Shown here in pieces: positions 23,893-34,574 of a DNA stretch of 64,000 bases (position 1 is the stretch's first letter; each line of letters starts with the position of its first letter). Both the position numbers and the translations under genes were made by a program. The stretch lies in NCBI GenBank assembly GCA_023630585.1, contig CM042558.1, positions 7,843,300-7,907,299 on the forward strand, read 5' to 3'. Origin of the DNA: Cranoglanis bouderius (Eukaryota; Chordata; Actinopteri; Siluriformes; Cranoglanididae). Below the pieces are notes generated by a model. It had not been told where the DNA came from and made no database searches. It was given only the letters and a program-made list of their open reading frames with translations.

Positions 23893-25106
23893 CAGTGCAT
23901 TGCAAAAGTATTTACCCCCTTTGGCGTTTTTCCTATTTTTTGCATTACAACCTGTAATTTAAATGGATTATTATTTGGATTTCATGTAATGGACATACAC
24001 AAAATAGTCCAAATGGGTGAAGTGAAATGAAAAAAATAACTTGTTTTAAAAAATTCTAAAAAATTAAAAACAGAAAAGTGGTACATGCATATGTATTCAA
24101 CCAGTTACCTTCAGAAGAAATATAATTAGTTCAATAAAGCCCACCTGTCTGCAATATAAGTGTCACATGATCTCAGTATATATACACATGTTCTGAAAGG
24201 CCCCAGAGTCTGCAACACCACTGAGCAAGGGGCACCACCAAGCAAGCGGCACCATGTAGACCAAGGAGCTCTCCAAACAGCTCAGGAACAAAGTTGTGGA
24301 GAAGTACAGATCAGGGATGGGTTGTAAAAAAATATCCCACGAAGCACCATTAAATCCAATATTAAAAAATGGAAGGAATATGGCACCACAACAAACCTGC
24401 CAAGAGAGGGCCGCCCACCAAAACTCACAGACCAGGCAAGGAGGTCATTAATCAGAGAAGCAACAAAGAGACCAAAGATAACCCTGAAGAAGCTGCAAAG
24501 CTCCACAGCAGAAATGGGGGTATCCATCCATAGGACCACTTTAAGCCATACACTCCACAGTGCTGGGCCAGAAAAAAGCCATTGCTTAAAGAAAAAAATA
24601 AGCAAACACATTTGCTGTTCGCCAAAAGGCATGTGGGAGACTCCCCAAACATATGGAAAAAGGTACTCTGGTCAGATGAGACTAAAATTGAGCTTTCTGG
24701 CCATCAAGGAAAATGCTATATCTGATGCAAACCCAACACCTCTCATCACCCCGAGAACACCATCCCCATGCTGTGGGGATGTTTTTCATCGGCAGGGACT
24801 GGGAAACCTGGTCAGAATTGAAGGAATGATGGATGGTGCAAAATACAGGGAAATTCTTGAGGGAAACCTGTCTCAGTCTTCCAGAGATTTGTTGAAAAAT
24901 TACGCACGCTCAAGTTTTCTGTTTGTTTGTTTTTGTCTTATTTCTTGCTTGTTTCACAATAAAAAAATATTTTGCATCTTCAAACTGGTAGGCATTTTGT
25001 GTAAATCAAATGATACAAACCCCCAACAAATCCATTTTAATTCTAGGTTGTAAGGCAATAAAATAGGAAAAATGCCAAGAGGGGTGAATACTTTCGCAAG
25101 GCACTG
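23893..25106 (+). mobile_element. Tc1-like transposon, internally deleted
   Basis: It is bounded by TA dinucleotides (23891-23892 and 25107-25108). The left end is cagtgcattgcaaaagtatt and the right end is the complement of cagtgccttgcgaaagtatt, a clear inverted pair. The length of 1,214 bp is short for a Tc1 element because the 3' part of the transposase is missing. It inserted into the minisatellite. Confidence 0.85.
24252..24900 (+). pseudogene. Tc1-like transposase remnant
   Basis: The paired-like DNA-binding region is recognisable (TKELSKQLRNKVVEKY, then KSNIKKWKEYGTTTNLP and GRPPKLTDQARRSLIREA), followed by part of the catalytic domain (DGAKYREILEGNL). The second codon is TAG. There is at least one frame change near 24345, and the DNPIE-type C-terminal block is deleted, so it cannot make an active transposase. 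Confidence 0.8.
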
Positions 25107-25108
25107 TA

Positions 25109-25537
25109 TCTGTATTGAGGAGTCTGACACCAGAAGCACTTGCCTGATTGCAGCAGGCTGAACAGACAGGATGGGTGGAGACCTTGATGATTTTAGCAGC
25201 CCTTGTACTGCATTGCCTGGTGTAGATGATATGCAGAGAGGGGAGAGCAGACCCAGAGATGTGCTCAGCTAAGGGCATCACCTCTGCAGGGCTTTGCATT
25301 TCTGGGTTGAGCATTTTCCGTTCCATGTTGAGATGCACTGAGTCAGTAAACTTTCCATAGCTTAATATAGAATGTTTTCAGGATTGTTGGGGAGACCGTG
25401 AATTTGCTCAGCAGTGTCAGATGGTACAAGCATTGTCTGGCTTTGTTCACCTGAGCTTGGATGTGATGAGTCCAGCTCATTCTCTCCTCAGGGGTCCCCC
25501 ATCTCGAGTGGGGTGGAGTTCCGCTGCTGCCTTTTAT
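25109..25537 (-). other. Unassigned fragment between minisatellite blocks, perhaps LINE 3' end
   Basis: This non-tandem sequence separates the second minisatellite block from the Tc1 copy. On the - strand about 25130-25330 reads open and includes HIIYTRQCSTRAAKIIK followed by STHP. That resembles the C-terminal tail of some LINE proteins, where a cysteine/arginine pattern precedes a THP motif. The resemblance is weak and I cannot name the family. Confidence 0.3.
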
Positions 25538-26170
25538 AATGCTGAATATTCAACTGCAGTATTAAATGTACATCTGTACTTCCCGGATATATGTATATAG
25601 CACAACTATATACAGTATAGCACACCAATATGAATGTACATCTACAGTTCTGAATGTACACCTGAGGTCCTGAATATACATCTGCAGTGTTGAATATACA
25701 CCTGCAGTACTGAATGTACAGTGTTGAATGTACATCTACAGTGCTGAATCTACACCTGCAATACTGACTGTACATCTACAGTGCTGAATGTACACTTTCA
25801 GTACTGAATGTACACCTACAGTGTTTCATGTAAGCTACAGTGCTGAAACTATGCCTGCAATACTGAATGTACACCTGCAGAACTGACTGTACATCTACAG
25901 TGCTGAATATACACCTGCAGTACTGAATGTACATGTACAGTGCTGAATGTAACCTACAGTGCTGAATGTATATCTACAGTGCTGAATCTACACCTGCAGT
26001 ACTGAATGAGCACCTACAGTACTGAATGTACACCTACAGTGTTGAATCTACACCTGCAGTGCTGAATGTACACTTGCAGTATTGAATGTACATCCACAGT
26101 GCTGAATGTAACCTACAATGCTGTATGCCAGTAGTGCTATATGTACATCTACAGTACTGAATGTATACCT
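25538..26170. repeat. 20-bp minisatellite, block 2
   Basis: About 30 units of the same repeat as 22650-23892 (gtgctgaatgtacacctgca). It is more degenerate, with some units lost or shortened (gtgctgaatgtaacctaca). The A/B alternation is less regular, as expected at an array edge. Confidence 0.9.
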
Positions 26171-26411
26171 ATGACCTCATTTATTAAAGGTTTGAAAATA
26201 CTTTAGTGCAAACAAACAAAAACAAGTCCCTGATCTTCCTGGGTATAGAAGGTGTTGTGATGTCGTTCTCTGTCGATGTGTTGTCAGCTGGTAAGAAGAG
26301 GCAGGCTATGGCTGCCGTGCCCCAATCTTGTGGTCGCATCAGCCTCTTATGGTTTTATGGCATGTGAAAATACTATAACAAATCATTAAAACCAAATGGG
26401 CCCTGTGGTAA

Positions 26412-26424
26412 CCACCAGAGGGCG
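26412..26424 (+). promoter_or_regulatory. Candidate CTCF binding core
   Basis: ccaccagagggcg is a good match to the CTCF core consensus (CCASYAGRKGGC-like). It lies in non-tandem sequence just right of the minisatellite. No occupancy evidence is available. Confidence 0.4.
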
Positions 26425-26453
26425 ATGTTGTTATACAAGCAAATAAAAGCTTT

Positions 26454-26482
26454 TTATACATATATATATATCTATCTATCTA

Positions 26483-26550
<68 letters not shown>

Positions 26551-26598
26551 TAGATAGATAGATAGATATAGATATAGATATAGATATATAGATAGCCA
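26454..26598. repeat. Palindromic (ATCT)n(AT)n(AGAT)n microsatellite
   Basis: Five ATCT-type units, about 30 AT units and then GATA-type units are arranged so the two flanks are complementary. The whole tract can fold into one long hairpin or cruciform. Confidence 0.95.
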
Positions 26599-26618
26599 TA
26601 TATTGCCACCATGAAATA

Positions 26619-26626
<8 letters not shown>

Positions 26627-26713
<87 letters not shown>
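26627..26713. repeat. (AT)n microsatellite with poly-T end
   Basis: About 35 AT units end in about 15 T, only about 30 bp from the preceding palindromic tract. Confidence 0.95.
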
Positions 26714-27960
26714 AAGTATAATTAACTAATTACATTAAAAAAATAAAGATAAATAAATAATGAATTGAATATATGACTTGGTCATTTGAACAGGTGTTTA
26801 ATTACTTTTGTATTTCATTATTTATCTCACTATTCATTTATTTCATGCTGAGGCCTTGGTGCACGACATGAAATAATAAAATCTGTCAACATCATCCATC
26901 AAAACCTGTGGAAGGAATCCATCCTATTCATGACTAATCTATGTGTAGTAGGCTATTCAAGGTGGGTCATTGTCATATAATGTTAAAGCTTGATTTAGAC
27001 CTGATTAAAGCCTCGTTTCAGTTCCAACAGGCACTTTGTGGTTAGGTGTGGAACATTGTGGCTCTTCTAACTGTAAGGTCTGAACTATCTACTCACCTTC
27101 TCAATGACCAGCCAGTATAGAATGAATGAATAAGAACATGTGATTGAATGAGACTTTGGGAAGATCTAATATGATAATGTTATCAAATTATCCATCCAGA
27201 ATGGCAAATGTCAAGACGGTCTTGATGCATTAATAATTCATAAATTAGCTATTAACACTGAAATACAGTTAGACCTTAATCATGGTTTAAAACGTTTGAA
27301 TAAGCCTGACATATGAACTTAGTCAAATATATCAAGAGCCATCTGGCTCTTGCAGAACTCGATGCTTCTTGCAACATGCTGTCAAACTGCCTTTCATCAC
27401 ACATGTGCTTGAGCAGTGGATTTATACATTCAGCAGACAGCTGGAACAATAATTAGTGAGCAGAGAGGATAAATTCTCAGATATGATGCCTTCATCTTTC
27501 AAACATGCCCTCTAGCACATCAGGATTACGCAACATGGCCATTTGGACAGACTTTGCAGTGACTGATTAAGCTCAGTTAGATTTTATCATCTGTTTACTC
27601 CTCAGAGTCGGCACTTCAGAGGTTTGTGTTACTCTTGTGTTTGGACTGGAGATGGTGGACATGGTCAACATCCGGCATCATGTCACGCCCTTAATTGAAC
27701 TGTTGTATGGTCTAATTATAGATGGTGTAGCTATCATTTAGGATTTATAAATAAAAGTAGCTCAGAATAAAGTGATACACAAGCTGAGTATCACGTAACT
27801 ATGTTGCTGGGGTAGCCTCCTCTGTGCTGATGGTATCGAATCTTGTCAGTCGAGATAAAAACCCATGCCAGTCAAGTCCTTGATGCCTACAATATAACCA
27901 AAAGTAGCTGTGAGCTCCTTATTATGTCTGTCTAGGAATGCTCAAGTCAATTGAATACCT
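26714..27960. other. Intergenic, nothing coding recognised
   Basis: AT-rich to 27,200, then less repetitive (27,300-27,700). No exon, RNA gene or transposon terminus was recognised. Confidence 0.45.
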
Positions 27961-27979
27961 CTAATCCTGATAGTTAAAC
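27961..27979 (+). repeat. Left target-site duplication of RTE-like LINE 2
   Basis: ctaatcctgatagttaaac is repeated exactly at 31091-31109, flanking the LINE with a perfect 19-bp direct repeat. Confidence 0.92.
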
Positions 27980-30900
27980 TTCTTCTTTTCCTTTCGGCTG
28001 TTCCCTTCAGGGGTCGCCACAGCGAATCATCTGCCTCCATCTAGCCCTATCCCCTGCATCCTCTTCTCTCAGACCGACTACCTTCATGTCCTCCTTCACT
28101 ACATCCATAAACCTCCTCTTTGGTCTTCCTCTCGGCCTCCTGCCTGGCAGCTCTAACCTCAGCATCCTTTTACCGATATATTCCCTCTCCCTCCTCTGAA
28201 CATGTCCAAACCATCTCAACCTGGCCTCTCTAACTTTGTCTCCAAAACATCTCACATGTGCTGTCCCTCTGATGTACTCATTCCTGATCCTATCCATCCT
28301 CGTCACTCCCAAAGAGAACCTCAATATCTTCAGCTCTGCTACCTCTAACTCTTCCTCCTGTCTTTTCCTCAGTGCAACTGTCTCCAAACCATACAACATC
28401 GCTGGTCTCACTACTGTCCTGTACACCTTTCCTTTCATTCTTACTAGTACTCTTTTATCACACAACAGACCTGACACTTTTCTCCACCCATTCCAACCTG
28501 CCTGCACACGCTTCTTCACCTCTTTTCCACACTCCCCGTTGTTCTGGACTGTTGACCCTAAGTACTTAAAATCCTGCACCTTCTTTACCTCTTCTCCCTG
28601 TAACCTCACTGTTCCACTTGGATCCCTCTCATTCACACACATGTATTCTGTCTTGCTGCGACTAACCTTCATTCCTCTTCTCTCCAGAGCAAACCTCCAC
28701 CTCTCTAGAGTTTCCTCCACCTGCTCCCTGCTCTCACTACAGATCACAATGTCATCCACAAACATCATAGTCCATGGAGATTCCTGTCTGACCTCATCTG
28801 TCAGCCTGTCCATCACCACCGCAAACAAGAAGGGGCTCAGAGCCGATCCTTGATGCAGTCCCACCTTCACCGTGAACTCCTCTGTCACACCTACTGCACA
28901 CCTTACCATTGTCCTAATGCTCTCATACATATCCTGCACCACTCTAACATACTTCTCTGCCACTCCAGACCTCCTCATACAATACCACAGCTCCTCTCTT
29001 GGCACCCTGTCATATGCGTTCTCTAAATCTACAAAGACACAATGCAGCTCTTTCTGACCCTCTCTGTACTTCTCCATCAACATTCTCAAAGCAAATATTG
29101 CATCTGTAGTGCTCTTTCTTGGCCTGAAACCATACTGCTGCTCACAAATGCTCACTTCTTCATTGTATGGCTCATCAGTTTAATACCTCTGTAGTTTCCA
29201 CAACTCTGCACATCTCCCTTGTTCTTAAAAATCGGCACCAAAACACTTCTCCTCCATTCTTCAGGCATCCTCTCACTCTCTAAGACCTCGTTGAACAACC
29301 TAGTTAAAAACTCTACTGCCATCTCTCCTAGACACTTCCATACCTCCACTGGTATGTCATCAGGACCAACCGCCTTTCCTCTCTGCATCCTCTTCAAAGC
29401 TCTCCTAACTTCAACCTTGCTAATCCTTTCTACTTCCTGCTCAACAATATTTGCCTCTACTACTCTTCTCTCCCTGTCATTTTCCTCATTCATCAGTTCC
29501 TCAAAGTACTCCTTCCATCTTTCCCTCACCCTCCTGTCACCTGTCAACACATTTCCACCTCTATCTTTAATCACTCTAACCTGCTGCACATCCTTACCAT
29601 CTCTATCCCTCTGTCTCGCCAACCGATACAAATCCCTCTCACCTTCCTTACTATCTAACCTTGCATACATGTCCTCATAAGCTTTCTGTTTGGCCTTTGC
29701 CACCTCTATCTTAACCTCACGCTGCATCTCCCTATATTCCTGTCTACTTTCCTCTGTCCTCTCACTGTCCCACTTCTTCCTAGCTAACCTCTTCTTCTGG
29801 ATACTCTCCTGAACTTCCTCATTCCACCACCAAGTCTCCTTGTCTTCTTTCCTCCTTCCAGATGACACACCTAACACCTTCCTACCTGTCTCCCTGATCA
29901 CTTTGGCTGTAGTAGTCCAGTCATCTGGAAGCACCTCCTGACCACCTAAAGCCTGTCTCAACTCCTCCCTGAAAACCGCACAGCACTCTTCCTTTTCCAA
30001 CTTCCACCACTTTGTCTTCTGCTCTGCCTTTGCTCTCTTCATCTTCCTCACCACCAGAGTCATCTTACACATCACCATCCTATGCTGTCTAGCTACACTC
30101 TCTCCTACCACTACTTTGCAATCGCTAATCTCCATCAGATTACAGTGTCTACATAAGATATAGTCCACCTGTGTGCTCCTGCCACCACTCTTATATGTCA
30201 CCCTGTGTTCCTGCCTCTTCTGAAAGTACGTGTTCACCACAGCCATCTCCATACTTTTAGCAAAGTCTACCAACCTCTGTCCTTCTGGGTTCCTTACCTG
30301 AAGGACCAAACCTGCCCATCACTTCCTCATCCCCACTATTCCCTTCACCAACATGTCCATTAAAGTCTGCCCCTATCACCATTCTCTCACATCTGGGAAC
30401 ACTCTGCATCACTTCCTCAAGCTCGCTCCAGAATCTGTCTTTCTCCTCTTGCTCACAACCTACTTGTGGAGTGTAAGCACTAACAACATTCAACATCACA
30501 CCTTCAATTTCCAGCTTCAGACTCATCAACCTATCTGACACTCTCTTTACCTCCAGAACATTCTTCACAAACTCCTCTTTCAGGATCACTCCTACTCCAT
30601 TTCTCTTCCTGTCCACCCCATGATAAATCAGCTTAAACCCTGCTCCAATGCTTCTAGCCTTGCTCCCTTTCCACCTGGTCTCCTGGACACAAAGAATGTC
30701 GACTTTCCTCCTCTGCATCATATCTACCAGCTCTCTGCCTTTACCTGTCATCGTACCAACATTCCTCTTCTCTCTCTGCCTACGGACACGCCTTCCTCCT
30801 CTAACACACCTTCCTCCTCTCCTTCTTCGACCAACAGTAGCCCAATTTCCACAAGTGCCCTGCAGGTCAACAGCACCGATGGTGGTCCTTGTTAACCCGG

Positions 30901-31090
30901 GCCCCGACCGATCCGGTATGGAAGTCATGTTAGTGATTCGCATATTGAATTTGGCAAAAGTTTTACGTCGGATGCCCTTCCTGACACAACCCTCTCTATT
31001 TATCCGGGCTTGGGACCGGCACAAAAAGTACACTGGCTTGTGACCTCCTGTGGCTAGATTAATCCTGACATTAATCCTCCTGTGGCTAGA
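27980..31090 (-). mobile_element. RTE-like non-LTR retrotransposon, copy 2 (near full length)
   Basis: A 3,111-bp - strand insertion is bounded by an exact 19-bp target-site duplication. The 5' region (31,090 down to about 30,800) contains the non-coding leader with agggcatccgacgtaaaac and ggatcggtcggggcccggg, which copy 1 lacks. At the extreme 5' end, tctagccacaggagg occurs twice about 30 bp apart. The 3' end is gggaacagccgaaaggaaaa and an A-rich aagaa. A long intact duplication implies a young insertion. Confidence 0.88.
28007..31033 (-). pseudogene. LINE endonuclease-reverse transcriptase, almost open
   Basis: Three long open blocks cover the polyprotein: endonuclease 30257-31033, linker and start of reverse transcriptase 29152-30309, and the rest of reverse transcriptase to the CGDP terminus 28007-29155. 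Seen: CVQETRWKG, VIGADFNGHVGE, PDDIPVEVWK, FVDLENAYDRVP, FVDD catalytic box, GLHQGSALSPFLF, RLRWFGHVQRRE. Defects: an extra C near 30300 shifts frame after GADFN; sequence is missing at 29155 and causes a second shift; and a 36-bp in-frame loss relative to copy 1 near 30760 removes the VGTLN motif of the endonuclease. It is much better preserved than copy 1 but not competent as it stands. Confidence 0.85.
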
Positions 31091-31109
31091 CTAATCCTGA
31101 TAGTTAAAC
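31091..31109 (+). repeat. Right target-site duplication of RTE-like LINE 2
   Basis: Exact partner of 27961-27979. A partial extra copy (attaatcctgac) lies inside the element's 5' end at about 31058-31078. Confidence 0.92.
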
Positions 31110-31374
31110 ATATTACTTAATTATTTAGCTCTTGTTTCTCTTGCTCCAAGTATCTTGTATGTATCTTTTTTTTTCTGATCAAATGGTGGAAACTTTTCTG
31201 CTCCTCTGTTAGTTGCTTTAGATTGCATTTTGCCTTACTTGCTTAGGCTACAATCAAATCATTCCAAATTATTACAGTAAATGACTATTTGGAAATACTG
31301 TTGCATTGTGTCTACACTGTGCACCTTTTGAGCATTTCATGTACACTTTGTGAAAAGTGGATAAAGAAGGGTGG

Positions 31375-31637
31375 GGGGTTGGTTTAGTGGTTAGCACGTT
31401 TGCATCGCACCTCTGGGGATGGGGGTTCGAATCCCAAAGTCCAAAGACATTTGTCATAGGCTGATTGGCATTTATAAATTGCCCATAGTGTGTGAATGGG
31501 TGTGCGATTGTGCCCGGTTATGGGTTAGCACCCCATCCAGGGTGTCCCCCACCTTGTGCCCTGAGCTCCCTGGGATAGGCTCTAGGCTCCCTCCCAACCC
31601 TGTGTAGGATAAGCGGTATGGAAAACGGATGGATGTG
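31375..31637 (+). repeat. tRNA-derived SINE, second family, + copy
   Basis: The head has ttggtttagtggttagcac (A box) and gggttcgaatccc (perfect B box). The body has aggctgattggcattta and gtgtgaatgggtgtgcgat, and the tail ggataagcggtatggaaaa with ggatgg. The same body occurs inverted at 37466-37806. The - strand copy retains a central portion (the cccggaggtac to cacggggagaac region) that this copy has lost. Confidence 0.8.
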
Positions 31638-34570
31638 AGGAGGGGGTGTTGTTAGAAAGGTCTGGGGATGCTATGACTCTTATAACAAATTAGACATGAT
31701 GCATCTTCGAAATTGCATTAACCATAGACCAAGGTTGTCAGCCATAAAGACAGTCTCCATCTGCCTGGCCGAGAGGGATGAATGGTCAGGTAATGCTTAC
31801 TACTGAGCCTGAGATACAGACAGATTTGCTCTGATGTAACCCACTCTAGACATCTTGGTGCCAGCTTTAGATACTTGTTTCTTCAAGCAGTATCTGTGCA
31901 GGACTTGGGGTCATCTGTTATAATAAAAACCGGTTATTTAAAAATAAATAAACAGGGTTCTGTGACATTCAGATTACAATTCTTTGAATACTGGGACATG
32001 CATGTTAAATATTCAGTTGTATGCTCAAAAGAGCAATCACTTCAGCATGTATGGGTAATAACAGTTAATATGTATGATTGAGGCAGTGACACATTTGACA
32101 ATGACGTGCGTATTAGCTTTACTGTGCAGTGTGCAAACTAGAGTTGAACATCCAACAGTAATTATGGCAAAGGCTAATGAGTGATTAGCATGCTCACCTG
32201 CTAGGCCTGTCAGCACATCAAGAGCTTTAGAAGCTTAGCAGGATTCCTAACATCCCCAGTCCTAGATATCTTGATTGACTTTTGGATCAAGACTTAGAGA
32301 ATGACCTGTCTGTCACGTAGCACATGAATGGGGCTGATGGGCTCTACTAAAGGTTCAATCATTCATTTAGTCATTTTCAGGAACCTCTTACTCCTGATCA
32401 GGCCACACTCATTAACACCTAGGGGCAATTGAGAGTCACCAATTCAACTCAAGAGAACCTGTAGGAAACCCACGCAAATACAGGGAGAAACTCCACAGAG
32501 ACAGTTACATGAGCTCAGAATCGAACCAGGGACCCATTTAAAAAGTACTAAGCAAAAACACCTTTCAGTGACTGCCCTTGCTTTACACCTGAGGAGGAAA
32601 TATATTATAATATATATTAATATACTGCCTATATTTTTTTACTCAAATACCTTTGTCCTAGATTTGAATAGGATACATTTGTAATACAATTGTAATACAG
32701 TACTTATTACAATAAATTTCATCCTAAAAAAAAAAAAAAAACCCAGAAGGATAATATCCAGCTATTGATCTACTGCAACATTGTATACACAATTGTCACA
32801 TTTTCACTTCCAAGCTACACTCTCTCATATGCAGGAAGACGGACAGAGATTTAAACCTCGGCAGGTCAAGTGGCTCAGTAATCCTGTTTAGAGAACACAA
32901 CCACTCTGCACAGCCCTCCTTTGGCCTGAGAAAAACAAAGAGATTGGTCTGAAGTTATAAATATGACTGTACTACGCATTTCATTTATGATTCATAGAGC
33001 CCGCATGGCTTCCGGGCATTAGAAGGGCTTTGAAGTGGTTTGCAGTCGGCTTCCAGCTGCACAGACTCAACTTCTTTCATACTTCCAGGCACACTGTTCA
33101 TAGCATTGAGAATGTCAGTTATCTGGAAACTGAGATGTACCTCAAGTCCCTATGTCTAAATTATTTTCTGAGATGATTTTGATGTAAGGAGGCTTAAGGA
33201 CTCAGCTGTAATAATCTAAGCTACAACTTACTGTACAAAAACAACAGCTCAGTCACATTAAAGCTGTCCTTCAGAGAAATGTAGATACAGTAACTGCGCA
33301 AGAAGTCATATGGCCAGCAGCTCAGCTATTTTAAAGCTACATTCATCACTGATGTCATCTTTTCTGTTAATGCCTGTGATAAATCTGAGTTATCTTCAGT
33401 TACCTAGCCAGCTAACTATGTGCGGTTGTACAGTAGCTGCTAGCAATTTCAGTAAATGCAAGACAATTACTGAACTTGCCTCTTAATTCTGCAATAATTC
33501 CATGAGTTTGGTAAACAAACGTGTTCTTCAATCCAAGGTCAGACATGCAGACCAAATTTCCCCAGCCGGGCATATTCACTTATTTAAAAATAGACTTGCT
33601 TCTAGGTCATTTTAGCAATGCATAAACATAAACAAATATTTCAAAAATTTATCGTTCAATATTCACTTATTTCAAAGGTTTAAAATGATACCTTTTTAGA
33701 CTAATTGCTTTGCTACTTATCGGCATTTGTAACATTAGTATAATCACGTGAAACTTGGGAAATAAAAATAAATAAATAAATCAAATCCACATTGATGGAT
33801 GGGCTTACATCCCTGTAAACGAATACCATCTGCTTTATCCTTTCAAATGATACTCGATTTGTTTAACACTAAAGCCATTAATGGGTTAAAAGCCTCTAAT
33901 ATTTCATTCATTCTTTTGGTGAAAAAAAGAGCTCACTACAGATATTTTTATGCTCCATATAAACTGGTGAAACAGAGCTGCCCTTTCTTCAGACTACTGT
34001 ATATACCCTGTCAGTAGTTTTAAAGATATTTTACTACTTAAAATATGTCCCCCTTATGGGCACAGGTCCTAAAGATTAAGGACTACACCAACAATCATTC
34101 ACTCCTAATGCTATCACATAACAGTTACTTTAACTGTACCTTTCCTTGTCACTGTGGTGGAAAAGTGTGCATAGTGCATCTTTTTATTCTAAAAGTGTTA
34201 CTCTGAAAGCCAGTTAAAGGTACAAGAGTAGTCCTTAAGATCTAATTATGCACCTTACTTTTTAAAGGTGTGCTACATTTACTGTACATTACCATGTAAA
34301 AGATACATACAAGGTACAAAAAGATGTATGTTTGAAGGCACCATTCCAGAGACAAAGAAAGGTACAAGGAACAAGGAAAAGATGTTTAGTATTTTTTCCT
34401 GAGAGTGTACAATACTGATGTTAAAGGTGATATTTGCTCTGGAACAATGACCCTAACAATCACAATTAAGCTGTTTGGGACCTTGTCAGATCGTATGCAC
34501 TGCATGAAATCAGTCTGACTTTTATGAAAAGATAGGGACATTTTTGAGGAATTTTTAGACTAGACTTGAC
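31638..34570. other. Intergenic, one SINE relic, nothing coding
   Basis: About 32380-32540 contains cctaggggcaattgagag, gaaacccacgcaaatac and tcgaaccagggacc, consistent with a decayed - strand SINE related to the neighbouring family. The rest shows no gene. At 34140-34410 several phrases (ggtacaagg, aaaagatacatacaaggtac) recur and also appear at 16720-16760, so a small dispersed repeat is likely. Confidence 0.4.
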
Positions 34571-34574
34571 CAAA

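Noticed and set aside
22600..23905. Several - strand frames with CRCTFSTAGVHSAL-like repeats
   Set aside because: They follow the 20-bp minisatellite, whose period does not disrupt the frame over 60 bp. They are tandem-repeat artefacts, not a cysteine-rich protein.
22650..26170. Possible CRISPR-like array
   Set aside because: The units are contiguous 20-bp repeats without unique spacers, in vertebrate DNA. It is a minisatellite.
28236..30895. Long + strand frames across 28.2-30.9 kb
   Set aside because: They are antisense to the - strand LINE polyprotein. The same frames appear antisense to copy 1.
31375..31445. Possible tRNA gene (A and B boxes present)
   Set aside because: The head continues into a SINE body that recurs at 37466-37806, and the stems are not conserved. 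It is a tRNA-derived repeat.
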